Positions 33,683 through 43,608 of a stretch of 64,000 bases of DNA are shown piece after piece. A model generated the notes under the pieces. It was not told the DNA's origin. It made no database searches and saw nothing but the letters and a program-made list of their open reading frames with translations. The first letter of the stretch is position 1. Every line of letters starts with the position of its first letter. Position numbers and translations under genes: made by a program. This DNA is from Podospora comata (Eukaryota > Ascomycota > Sordariomycetes > Sordariales > Podosporaceae). The DNA is taken from contig CP071495.1 of assembly GCA_017354895.1 (NCBI GenBank), positions 1,657,001 through 1,721,000 on the forward strand, in the 5' to 3' direction.

Positions 33683-34281
33683 GAAAAGGGAAGAGGGTGG
33701 TTACATAAGGGGCTGGAAAGGAAAGTGCAGTTTCACAGTTGTATGGCAGGTTGGCTGGGCAGCTGGGATACGAACAGTTTTGTCTGAAACGGAGGAAGTT
33801 GAAAGAATTACGGGCCGGATGGGTGATGCCAAGATCGGCGAGAGGACCGGCTTGGCGGGCCGTGTGGTTCGGGCCTCCCGTGTAGGGGAGGGATCCAATG
33901 CTATTATACAGTACCTCCCTCCGGAGCAAGCGATCGATAAAACCAAGCCTCGGGGGGCGTAGCGTCAGAGTATTGTCGAAAGCCTTTGAATGATTAGAAG
34001 GTGTATGTATATATACCTCTCTCAACATTGGAGGAGACCTTGGGCGTAAAAGGGGCAGCATATGCCAAACAAAGTATGTACACCACAAGAATCATCAAAA
34101 CATCAGGAACAAAAATATGCGTGTATTCAAGAAAAGTAATTAACAAAAAGTTCTATTTTGATCAAAAGCCTAGTACCTAAGCACCCAAGCAAGCAACCAG
34201 CACCTGCGTCAGCACAAAACAACAACAACCTCGTCAGCCAGCAACGCAAGCCAAATCGAATAAGCGGGAAAAGAGAAAAAC
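33683..34281. other. Spacer between bZIP and RING genes
   Basis: About 600 bp between two minus-strand genes. It contains a possible extra 3' exon of the RING gene at 34170-34203. Otherwise nothing is recognised. Confidence 0.5.
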
Positions 34282-35184
34282 TCACCACTCCCCAACCGTC
34301 TCCCTCGTCACCAACCTCTTCAAATCGTCATCCATCCTCACCCTATACTTCACCATCTGCACCCGATCCTTCTCCCTCCCCGTCCTCTTCCACCTCAGCT
34401 TCGCATCATAATACAACCTCCCCAGCGTCTCCATCAACCCATTGATCACCGCCCGCCTCTCCACCGCCTCGCAAATGGAGCAAAAAGCAGCAATCTTCCC
34501 CCCGTCAGGAATAGTCCGTGGAACCAACCAGATGGTCTCCTTCCACAGCGGTCTAAGCCTAATCTTGTGTTTACACAGCTCGTGAACCATGGGAGTCCGA
34601 CAAACGGGGCATTGGTCGTGGTCTTGCATCCATTGACGGATGCAAGCTTGGCCGAATATGTGACCACACGGTAGCACACAAGGCACAGAATCGTTGTTTT
34701 GATTGTAGATGCTCTGGCGTTGGGTAGCGGGAAGGATGCGAAGGGGGGAGATCATGCAAATGGAGCATGTGTGTTGGTGATGGGGGTGGTGGCGGCCAGG
34801 GTCGAAAAGGAAGGTGAATTTGGGGTCGGGAACGTAGGTGCCCATGTCCTGAGGTTGATGTTCAGCCTCCTCTTCTTCAAGACCGGCGTCTTCTATGTGA
34901 AGGGTGCTACGTTCCCGAATTTCTACTTCCTCGAGATCGTCTCGAAGACTGCGCCATTCTCGAGTTTCTGCTTCGTCTAAATCCGAGACATTGTTGATGA
35001 TTCTGATGGTGTCTTCAGAAGATTCAGACTCGTAATCAGGAAGGTCCGAGTCGTACTCTGCAATGTCAGGCTCATATAGAAGTGACCGTGAAGGAGAAGG
35101 GGGGTTAGAGGGGAGATTAGAAGCGACGGATGAGCCGTCCGACTGCTCAGACTGCAAGTCTATGGAATTCCAAAAGCCGGACAT
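34282..35184 (-). CDS. RING-finger protein, 300 aa (probable E3 ubiquitin ligase)
   Basis: Acidic, Ser/Glu/Asp-rich N-terminal 115 residues, then a C3H2C3-like RING: CSICMISPLR, an insert, CVLPCGHIFGQACIRQWM, and DQCPVCRTPM. The loop between the first two Cys pairs is long. After it comes a helical, basic region with a further FCSICEAV Cys pair and RWKRTGREKDRVQMVK. RING domains usually recruit ubiquitin-conjugating enzymes, so an E3 role is inferred. A strong alternative donor (GTGAGT at 34285-34280) overlaps the stop codon. Splicing to 34203 would replace the stop and add CWLLAWVLRY, ending at 34170. The unspliced form is used here. Confidence 0.82.
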   Translation of the reverse strand: MSGFWNSIDLQSEQSDGSSVASNLPSNPPSPSRSLLYEPDIAEYDSDLPDYESESSEDTIRIINNVSDLDEAETREWRSLRDDLEEVEIRERSTLHIEDAGLEEEEAEHQPQDMGTYVPDPKFTFLFDPGRHHPHHQHTCSICMISPLRILPATQRQSIYNQNNDSVPCVLPCGHIFGQACIRQWMQDHDQCPVCRTPMVHELCKHKIRLRPLWKETIWLVPRTIPDGGKIAAFCSICEAVERRAVINGLMETLGRLYYDAKLRWKRTGREKDRVQMVKYRVRMDDDLKRLVTRETVGEW

Positions 35185-35514
35185 GGTGGGCGTAGTCGAA
35201 TGGTAGTAGTAAAGATGTTGATGATGGTTTTGATGCCCTTTTGAACCCTGGGAGAGTCAGTATATAGCTGCGCTTTAATAGTATCCGTTCAGCAGCAACA
35301 CCGAACAATGTGTTGTGAACAGGGCTGTTGCGTAGAACACAGCCGCATTGTACGGAAACCCGTAGCGACCAAGAACAAAGGCATTGTGTTGAGGCTCCAA
35401 ACACCAAAGGAAAAAAAAAGATGGCATCGATGCCTAGAGGTTCCAAAATTTGTTGAATTCATGTACAAGTTACACCGTGAAAATGGCACCCGCGCCGGTT
35501 TGGGTACTGTTGTC
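35185..35514. other. Spacer between RING gene and the 92-aa gene
   Basis: 330 bp between two minus-strand genes. It should hold the promoter of the RING gene and the 3' end of the upstream gene. Nothing else is recognised. Confidence 0.5.
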
Positions 35515-36006
35515 TTATGATGACTTCTTCTCTGCCTCTGCCTTTTCCTTTTGCGCCCGCTCGTGCTCGATGATTTGTTTGCTCCAGCTGGAAGGGAAGG
35601 TCAGTGCTCGTGAACCGACAAAGACAATGGCAGCCAGCATCAACATACTATCTGCTTGGGTAGAAACGTCCTGGCTCGGGCATCTTGTGACGGAACTCCC
35701 TCTCGGCGCTCAGGTTCCAGACCATAGCAGTGATGCCAAAGACGCAGACACCGAGAATGGCCGTGTTGGCCTTCCAGTTGGCAGGCTGGGCGTACCAACC
35801 ACCGGCCGGCGACCAGACGTGCTTGGGATACCTGTATGTCGGGGTCGGTCTCGTTAGGACTCTTGAGGTCTGGCTTATGGCGTCGCTAGGTCTATCTCGG
35901 GGGAAGGCGCAAACTCACGGGATCTTGGGACCGCCACCCTAGAGAGATAGTGTCAGCATAGGGCTCAATTGACGCGAACAGAGAAGACGTTTAGGTAACA
36001 TACCAT
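35515..36006 (-). CDS. Small single-pass membrane protein, 92 aa, four exons (possibly a mitochondrial complex I accessory subunit)
   Basis: Reconstructed from four exons: 36006-36004 (the ATG alone), 35938-35919, 35831-35649 and 35587-35515. Introns are 35939-36003 (65 bp), 35832-35918 (87 bp) and 35588-35648 (61 bp), all GT-AG. The protein starts MGGGPKIPYPKHVWSPAGGW, has NWKANTAILGVCVFGITAMV as the single hydrophobic helix (about residues 28-48), then an amphipathic segment SAEREFRHKMPEPGRFYPSR. It ends in a charged tail rich in Glu and Lys. All three joins keep frame and produce no stop, which is strong support. The architecture resembles small accessory subunits of fungal mitochondrial NADH dehydrogenase, but I cannot assign the subunit with confidence. 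Confidence 0.8.
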
Positions 36007-36587
36007 GTTGACTGATTGTATAGGAGGATGTGGATTGACGTGGGATAAGCTGTCAAGCCTCTCGAACTTGACGTCGTCGCTGGGGGGCTCGCGCGGTCCA
36101 ATCAATGACAGGGAAAAGGGCGAATGGTTAATCCGTCACAGGCGTTGGCGGGCAGTGGGTGCTGTTCCTGGGCGAGCATCACACGGAGAGCTCCCGCAAA
36201 CTGAAAGCTTGGGCCTGATAGTAGATAGCGGGGTGCTACACTACCTATACTCAAAAAATATTATGTCAGCCACAACCTCTGCGGGACTGAGATCCCTGCA
36301 ACAGCACTGGCGCTGTGCAGCTTCACGGCCCATTGGAGAACTTTTTTTCCTTCTCCGAGATTGACGGCGACGAACCGGGGAACGGTGCAGCAACCCACGA
36401 CAGCACCACCCTTTTTACTGACCAACACCCCCGAATAATCCGGCCCCCGACGTCTTGGGAAAAGAGGAGGAAACCCCGGCGATTCTCACCGAGGAATACT
36501 GGACCCCCGGGCGAAACTGGACGAGTTTTTTCCCAACCCACCTCCACCACCATACCTCCTCCATATCTTCCTCAGCCCGCCCACCCA
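36007..36587. other. Divergent promoter region
   Basis: 581 bp between the 92-aa gene and the mL44 gene. The open frame continues upstream of 36588 but without features of the mL44 family, so it is taken as leader. Confidence 0.5.
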
Positions 36588-37967
36588 ATGATGAAGAGGT
36601 TACGAATCGAAAGAGCAACGGGCCAATTGCTCGCCGCTCGGCCCGGCTGCCCCTCCACCCCCGGCGCCGCCCTCCGGTCCTCATATAAGTGCGCCACCCA
36701 AGTAGCACCAGTACGGTACTCATCCTCCTCCTCCGCCGTCGAGACCGAACCCGTCTACGAAGAAGACGGCACCGACCACTCCCGCTTCCCCCCCCTCGAG
36801 AAGCTCCCACCCAACACATCCACCCTCCCCTCCCCCCTACCCTACCGGGCCCTCGAATCAGCAAAACTCTCCGCCCTCCACGCCCGCCTGTCGCTCTCCC
36901 CCAAAATCCCCCTCCAAACCCTCGCCCGCACCCTTGTCGACGCCTCGGCCGACCCGAACCCCCTGTTCAACAACTCCAGCCTGGCCTTCCTCGGCGCCAC
37001 AATAATCAACTACCACGCCTCAGAATGGTTCATGGTCCACTACCCCCGTCTCCCCATGGACGTCCTCTTCGCCGCCATGGCCGGCCTCGCCGGCCCCGCG
37101 CCCCTCAACAGGATAGCGAAATCGTGGGGCATCGAAGTGGCCGCCGCCCCCGGCGGCGAGGTCGATCCTGGTCTTCTCCAATTCAGCCTCGAAAACCCAG
37201 GGGAAAGCATCGCCGGGTTCGGGTACACCCGCACAGTGGTCGACAAGATCAACAAGAACAACTGGAAGCGATCGGTCGCCTCCAAGGTAATCTACGATGA
37301 CGATTTCGGGCAGTTGATCATGCCCCGCAAAGCTAAAGAGTCTGAAGACAAGGCCGTCGAGGAAGATCAGGGCCAAGGTGTCTACCACGAAGAAGCAGCA
37401 AACCCCACCCCCAAATTCTCCCCCACGTCTTACGGCTCCTCCACCACCCGCGAGCTATCGGAAAAGGCGCACGCAAACTTTGCGCGTGCTGTTGTCGGTG
37501 CGGTGTACACCCACTGCGGCCGCGCGGCGGCCAAATCGTTTGTCAAGGCCCACGTCCTCTGCCGCGAGCTGGATCTGGAGCGGTTGTTTGCGTTTAAGCA
37601 TCCCACTCTTGAACTGGCTATGCTCTGCGCCAGAGAGGAGTTTGAACCCCCGGTCGCGAGGCTGCTTTCGGAGACCGGTCGGCTGTCGAGAACGCCTGTT
37701 TTTGTGGTGGGGGTGTACTCGGGGAATGATAAGCTGGGGGAGGGGCAGGGGGCAACGTTGGAGCAGGCTAGGTTGAAGGCTGCGATGCATGCGTTGAAGG
37801 CGTGGTATTTATACAGTCCTGGGGAGGGGGCCAAGGTGCCGAGTGATGTGCTTGAAATGGAGACGGGTGGTGGTGGTGAGCAGCAGGGACAAGGGCAGGG
37901 GCAGCAGGGGAAGAATACGGGCTGGGAGCCGGCTTATATTGATATTGGCGAGTTGATCTCTCGTTAG
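36588..37967 (+). CDS. mrpl3: Mitochondrial large ribosomal subunit protein mL44 (Mrpl3), about 459 aa
   Basis: Single-exon gene. The frame is open from 36315, but the start is put at 36588 (MMKRLRIERATGQLLAARP), which gives a typical basic mitochondrial import sequence; the neighbouring ATG at 36591 is equivalent. The body has an RNase III-like fold followed by a double-stranded RNA-binding-like region. Segments seen are LESAKLSALHARLSLSPKIP, FLGATIINYHASEWFMVHYP, FARAVVGAVYTHCGRAAAK and a C-terminal domain with LEQARLKAAMHALKAWYL. The catalytic acidic residues of true RNase III are not obvious, in line with a structural role in the mitoribosome. A Gly/Gln-rich stretch precedes the C-terminus. 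Confidence 0.88.
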   Translation: MMKRLRIERATGQLLAARPGCPSTPGAALRSSYKCATQVAPVRYSSSSSAVETEPVYEEDGTDHSRFPPLEKLPPNTSTLPSPLPYRALESAKLSALHARLSLSPKIPLQTLARTLVDASADPNPLFNNSSLAFLGATIINYHASEWFMVHYPRLPMDVLFAAMAGLAGPAPLNRIAKSWGIEVAAAPGGEVDPGLLQFSLENPGESIAGFGYTRTVVDKINKNNWKRSVASKVIYDDDFGQLIMPRKAKESEDKAVEEDQGQGVYHEEAANPTPKFSPTSYGSSTTRELSEKAHANFARAVVGAVYTHCGRAAAKSFVKAHVLCRELDLERLFAFKHPTLELAMLCAREEFEPPVARLLSETGRLSRTPVFVVGVYSGNDKLGEGQGATLEQARLKAAMHALKAWYLYSPGEGAKVPSDVLEMETGGGGEQQGQGQGQQGKNTGWEPAYIDIGELISR

Positions 37968-38418
37968 ATGGACAAATCAATCAGATGCAAGGGATAGGTG
38001 TTTTGTGAGGAAGAAAATGCAAGTTGAAAGAGGGAAGAAGAGAACTTGTATTTTTGTATATCTAGAGCATTTTTTTTTCACACACATTACACATTATGGC
38101 GCTGTGAAGAAAGAAAGAACGATTTTTGCAAAAGAGAGTATACCAAAAAATAGGAGGAAGGCATTAGATGGGTGGGCATGGAAGAGCTGGGACTGGGAAA
38201 GGGGTGAGAAAGGGGTTGGCCGGTCAAAGGTGTGGTATGTATGTATAGTATTGTTTTTAAATGTTGCAAAAAAAAACCGTATCTTGGACTTCACACTGCC
38301 TGCCCGCTCCAGATGAATATAATAATCATGAAAAGCAAATCTATTAAACAGGGTATCTAACCATTCCAACCATCTATCCTCCACGCTCCTGTCCTACCAC
38401 CTGACACCAGTCCGTTTC
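37968..38418. other. Convergent intergenic region
   Basis: 451 bp of 3' flank between two convergent genes, AT-rich with short T and A runs. No gene is seen. Confidence 0.5.
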
Positions 38419-40914
38419 CTAACTAAACTGATCCCCCCCCTCCTCCCCAACCTTCCCAGCCCGGCCCCCCCTTATCACCCTCCTCCACGCCTCCTCCTTC
38501 ACCCTCCTGGCATGCTCCTCCCTCCTCCTCTTCTTCCTCTCATAAACAGCCCTCACCGTCGCCTTGATCTGCCCCCTCCCCTCCTCATAATTCGCCCTCG
38601 CCAACCTCACCACCTCCTCCACATCCTCCGGACTATACACAAAATTCCACGTGCTCATGTACTCACTCCCCGCCGGATCTACCCCGGGAACCTTCTTCTC
38701 GTTCGCCAAAAAAGGCATGTAAACAACCGCTATCCCCGCGTCCGGCTCCATAAGTCTCCAGCTACTTTCATCATCAATCGGCTTTGGCGGCGGCGGCGGA
38801 GCACTACTCCTCTCCTGCGTGGTCCCAACCCAAACCGTGCAGTACCCCAACTCGTCCGAAGCCTGCTGATGTTTTTCCGCTTCGGTCTTTTTGGAACTGC
38901 CATCCTCTTGCATCTGCTGTTGACGGGCTGCCTGCTCCATCTTCGCGTCCGCGACGCGATCTTGAGATTCAGACGGCGAAGAGGCACTCTCCGCCTTGTC
39001 GAGCTGCTTCGCTGTTTCCTTCGCCGACGCTTCCGGCTTGGGCCACCCAATCCCCAACGGCCACCCTTTGATCCCGCGCTGCATGGCGTACCCTTCCACC
39101 ACCGAGAGCCAGTTGTCTGTCTTGATGTCTGCTGATGCATCAAAAGAGATGATGATGTCTACATCCCTCCCCGGGCGCAACAGCGGATAAATAGGCAGGT
39201 TGTTCGACATGCCCGCGTCCATAAGTTGGATGTTTTCATTGTCGTAGACGGTTTCGGGAACGGTGGACGGTAACTTGCCGTGCATGCCATACACAAAATT
39301 CGGCATCGAGGCAGGGTCGATAGGATGGACCTTACTAAGATCCTCGTTGAGGTTGTTCCAGATAAGTCCGTCGATGGGGCCAAAACCGACGATGCTGCGG
39401 ATGATGGGGCGGATTTCACGGTAGTAGTGGCTGAGAGTCGCGCAAAAGGCGCTGCCCCAGATGCCGAGGAGGAGAGGCATACGGACTTCAGGCAGACGGA
39501 GACCAGTGTCAGAGCCGTTTTTGAACTTGCGGCCGAGTGCCCAGGTGGGAATACCGGCGGAAAACTCCTCGCAGAATAGTTCGTAGGGTGTTATCTCGAA
39601 CCACTGAAACCAGGCTTCCTTCTTTGCGCGTTCTTTGGCCTCTTCTGAAACGGGCGGGTTCCCGTCGGCGTCTTGCTCGTCCATTTCTGGAATCTCGTGA
39701 CGAACGGCGGTGTAGATGGGTAGTGGGTTCTGGCCGTATCTGACGTATTCCCGCTGGCTGGACAGCTTGAAGTCTTTCTCATTGACCTCCAACTCGCCCT
39801 TGGGAACAAGCAGCCTCGCCGCCAACAGTATACCATAGACATCGACAAGACTGAAAGACGCTGCTGGATCCCCCTTGAACTTTTCCACAATACCGCTCAG
39901 CAGATATTTGTTCGTCGGCGCCGAAGTCAACGAGTTGAAAGCCACCGGGGGGTCAGCAATATGGGTGCCGAGGCGTGCTTTGAGATGGTCGATCGCTCGC
40001 TGAAAGCTGTTGCCCGTGACTGAGGAATAGTAGAGGGACTGAAGCCAGCACGACCCAGACACGCCCGAAGCATACGTCACACAGTCGAATAAGCCATCCT
40101 CGGTGGACGCCAGGAAAGACCCAGTTCCAGCAACCAACGCTCTCAAACCTCCTCCTGAGCCGCAAATGGCCACAGTGGGGATATCATCGGGGTGGATATC
40201 CTCCTCTTTCAACCCCAAGTATTTTGCCAGTGCAGGCACAATAACCTTCTTCCGCCTCTCCAAGAAAGTCTTTTCCTCCTCACAGAGCGCATTCGACACT
40301 CTCACTTTAGCCTCCCACTCAATCTCGGGGTGCGTAAACGGATCCCTTGCCTCATCCCAAATCTCCGCCGCCAACGACCCCGGTGCCATCTCCAACTCCC
40401 GCTGCAACTTCCTTATCAACCCAGGCAAACTCTTGGTCCACTCGGGCAAAATAAAGTCGACAACCATATCAGTTATATTCTCGGGCGGCCCCGGAATCGA
40501 AGGAAATCCTTCCAAGCTTTTGGCAATCCCAGCCCAGACGCTCTCTTCTTCCCGCTTCTCCTTTTGCCGACCCTTCTCGGTGCTCTTGATAACCTTGATC
40601 TCCACGCCATCAGGCGACGTTTTCCTTTCGTCGGCAACTAAGCCCAAAGGCTTCGTAAGCTGCGTCAGTGATTCGTGCGGATAGAGCCAAAGAGCAAGCA
40701 AAGCGCAAGTCGTCGATAAACCAACGGTTCGGGTGATGCCCACTTTTGACGACCCCTTTTGTTCCGCCCCCTGTCGTGAGCTTGTAAAGAAGCCATGACG
40801 GCCGTTGAACGGTGCTCTCCTGGGTGATCTTGTCGTCGTCGTAACGCTGAATAGCGGTCGCCGCCTTGTGATCCCCGTAAGGCATTTGTGTAGTACCGAG
40901 CGTGGCGGTATCAT
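38419..40914 (-). CDS. Cytosolic-type phospholipase A2 (cPLA2/PlaA-like), 831 aa, with mitochondrial-like N-terminus
   Basis: Lipase of the cPLA2/patatin-like fold that releases fatty acids from phospholipids. The reading frame is uninterrupted. The N-terminal 45 residues are Arg/Ser/Thr-rich with almost no acidic residues, and a hydrophobic segment (STTCALLALWLYP) follows near 67-79, suggesting organelle targeting and a membrane anchor. The oxyanion loop CGSGGGLRALVAG is at about 251-263, the nucleophile elbow GVSGSCW at 284-290 (Ser286) and the catalytic Asp in LMDAGMSNNLPIYPLL near 565; all are intact. The C-terminal quarter has a Gln/Glu/Ser-rich insert and a basic helix with RKKRRREEHARR. 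Filamentous fungi are known to have a PlaA-type cPLA2. Longer than the core family because of the N-terminal region and linker. Confidence 0.9.
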   Translation of the reverse strand: MIPPRSVLHKCLTGITRRRPLFSVTTTTRSPRRAPFNGRHGFFTSSRQGAEQKGSSKVGITRTVGLSTTCALLALWLYPHESLTQLTKPLGLVADERKTSPDGVEIKVIKSTEKGRQKEKREEESVWAGIAKSLEGFPSIPGPPENITDMVVDFILPEWTKSLPGLIRKLQRELEMAPGSLAAEIWDEARDPFTHPEIEWEAKVRVSNALCEEEKTFLERRKKVIVPALAKYLGLKEEDIHPDDIPTVAICGSGGGLRALVAGTGSFLASTEDGLFDCVTYASGVSGSCWLQSLYYSSVTGNSFQRAIDHLKARLGTHIADPPVAFNSLTSAPTNKYLLSGIVEKFKGDPAASFSLVDVYGILLAARLLVPKGELEVNEKDFKLSSQREYVRYGQNPLPIYTAVRHEIPEMDEQDADGNPPVSEEAKERAKKEAWFQWFEITPYELFCEEFSAGIPTWALGRKFKNGSDTGLRLPEVRMPLLLGIWGSAFCATLSHYYREIRPIIRSIVGFGPIDGLIWNNLNEDLSKVHPIDPASMPNFVYGMHGKLPSTVPETVYDNENIQLMDAGMSNNLPIYPLLRPGRDVDIIISFDASADIKTDNWLSVVEGYAMQRGIKGWPLGIGWPKPEASAKETAKQLDKAESASSPSESQDRVADAKMEQAARQQQMQEDGSSKKTEAEKHQQASDELGYCTVWVGTTQERSSAPPPPPKPIDDESSWRLMEPDAGIAVVYMPFLANEKKVPGVDPAGSEYMSTWNFVYSPEDVEEVVRLARANYEEGRGQIKATVRAVYERKKRRREEHARRVKEEAWRRVIRGGRAGKVGEEGGDQFS

Positions 40915-43608
40915 TTTGTCTTGTTGTGGTGGTTGTTGTTTATATCGTTCTTATCGGCTTTCCAGCATTGTCTCTCCGAGAATGGCGGGGTTCCGGCGCA
41001 TTGTTTGTTTAGGTAGTAGGTATGTTTGAAGCCGAGTGGCGTGATGTCTAGGAGATATAAAGAGACGGAGGAAAACGAGGCAAATGAAAAAAAACCGGAA
41101 CCGACAAAAACAGAATCTGCAGAGAAAACTTGCAAACCTGCTGCTGCCGTCGAAGTCGCAAGAATTCAAGGACCCAAAAGGCCCGATCTGGTTACATCAT
41201 CGCCAGAGGGGGCGGCCCAAGCTCCGATTTGGGGGGAGCTCGGCATTCAGGAACGGCGCACAGGCCACATTTGGGTTGGTTAGATAATCAGGGGTCTTGG
41301 GAGAGTGAGGACGGTGTTGATGAGAACAATAGGAGCTGACCTCCTTGTTAGGAAGACATAGATGTAATCATAGAGATAGGAAGCTTATACCTAGTCATTG
41401 TGACTAGAAGTGGTACTGTCCGCAACTTGACTCTGACGCTCAGCTCTCACCTCTCACCAATACGTCTCTGCCACATCTCGGAGGGGTGACACGAGCAATA
41501 TGTATGCATGAGCGTTCCGGAATGCCTGCAGCTCGTATGATTTGGTTCGCTAGCGAGCATGCATACAATAGTAGTATCTTGAAGCTGTAGCTAGTCTTGA
41601 AGATACCGGGGCTTACCAGATCATAGGACTCTACGCTGTGCGGAAGAAATTCATAAAAGGGGTCGTTAATTTCGAGCATCGAATGAAGTGATCCCGTGTC
41701 ACCTCCTTTCGAAACAAATGGTTCCAGTGGTAGCGCACCGACCCCCTGGCACCACACCTACCCTCCTTGAAGAAAATCATGGCCAAGAGCCCATATGGTT
41801 TTTTTGTTTTGTTTTGTTTTTTTTGGTTGAGGATTTCTGTCAGGTCAGGTTGAAGAAGTGGTGCTTGAAACAACGTTTCCAATTGATGTTGAATGGCCGT
41901 TGAAATGGCCACCCGAGGTTTTGTCCGTGCCCCCATCTGATGCTGAAAAGATATGCAACTCCGAAGTTGCTGCATTCACAGTTTTCTTCGTCCAGAACAG
42001 GCTGTGTTTGATCGTCTGAAGAATCATTGACGGTTGCCAAAAGTACCGGCAACCGACGGACTGGGTGATGCCGGCATTGTGATGCTCGGTGGGGTGTGGG
42101 CAGCGATTAAGATATCCGTACCTGAAAAGACTGGGGTCACCCTATTCGAGAAAGTTGTCTCTCGGTATTGACTCCGTGGTTGAGGTGACAATTGTGTCTG
42201 TATCTGAGTCTGTATCACGGTGCTGTTGACGGCCGTCGGGATGTTTTTAGCAGAAGTCCAGAGTGCAGGCCTCCTCCTCCTTCTTCTTCTTCTTCTTCAA
42301 GAAACGAAAATCAAAAAGAAATGGAGGAATGAATGCAGAGTCTTGTCTAATTAGCTTCAACAGGCCCGAGATTTCTGGTTCCTTTTGGTCTGGGGATGTT
42401 TGAAGCCATTGGCAGGCTGTTGGCGAATCACAAGCTCCCAACATCCCGGCCCCCGGTCATTACCTTTCCAGGACCCCTGCGCACTGTGACGGGACGCAGC
42501 GGCCACCCACTTCCTCCAGCGCATCAACCCCTTTTGCGAGAGACCAGTCCCAGCGCCCGCGCCGAGCCCAGAGCAGCGCAGCACCAGACGACGGGAAATC
42601 TCCCAACCCAAAGCCACCCTGCCTGCCTGTTTGTCGCACCCTAATTTTTTTTTTTTTGATTTCCTCTTCACGACGACCGCGACACCTCGTCACTATCGAC
42701 AACTTCACATCCTTCTTCATCTACATTTCGTACCTTTCGAACACTCTTTTTCCCCCGCCGTATTTCTACGCGATCCAGCGTTACCAGACCCTTTTACCTT
42801 ACCTTTACTACCCAACTCCCTTCCTTGACACCTGCCAACACGCGACTTGCTCATATCAAACAAGCTTCGCTGTCTGCCCGGTACGTACGTGAAGCCCAGC
42901 TCCCAGCACCTCCTGGCTTGAACCTACCATTCTGCCCACGCACGCCCGGCTGTGTTTATCTGCTTCGCTCTCTGTGCCTGCACTGTGGTCAAGCAATATC
43001 CAACAAACGTGTCTGGAGATCCCATCAAAGAGAGAGGAGTGTCCAGAACCAAGGGCAGGACCCAGGACCGTCAGGACCAATAGCTCCTGGCTTTGGCTGG
43101 TGCTTGCTGGCTCTAGCTCGTTTTGGGACATCGTGCGTGTGCCAGTTGGGAAGTTAGGGTACGAGGGACAAAACCAGAGCTTATTGCTGACGTTCTTTCT
43201 ACTACACAGACTTCGTGCCTTCCCCTCATTACCAACCTACCGAATAACCACCTGCTTCATCCACTGTGGTGCCTCTAAACAATGGGTAAGCTCCTGCTTT
43301 TTGTTCTTCGCTGTCGTCAGTGCCGGTCCTTTGAGGACAACAAAATGCAAGTATCGCCGTCCGCTGCGGGAAGCCGACCACCACATCGCACCTTACTAGC
43401 CGCCCCATATGAGTCCGACCCGATATGTATCTCGACACACTCGACCTGAACTTTTCCTCTCTCTTTTCTCACCAGCATCACCACAATCGCTCACCGGATA
43501 CCACCCACCGCATTCGTTCTCTGCCATTTACCGTTTCTTGGGAATTCGTTTTTTGGACGACGAGCATCTTACCCATCAAGATACACACAACACAACACTC
43601 TTGCCGAG
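40915..43608. other. Divergent intergenic region, includes probable septin 5' leader
   Basis: About 2.7 kb. Open frames here (for example 41440-41757, 41631-41975 minus, 42974-43399 plus) show no domains. The last ~950 bp, after a T12 run near 42647, is pyrimidine-rich and probably the septin core promoter and leader. Candidate leader introns exist (GTACGTACG donor near 42889; GTAAGC donor near 43285 directly after an ATGG). They cannot be confirmed. Confidence 0.45.

Noticed and set aside
36315-36587. Upstream in-frame extension of the mL44 gene
   Set aside because: The 91 extra residues are compositionally unlike a mitochondrial leader; the ATG at 36588 gives a good import sequence.
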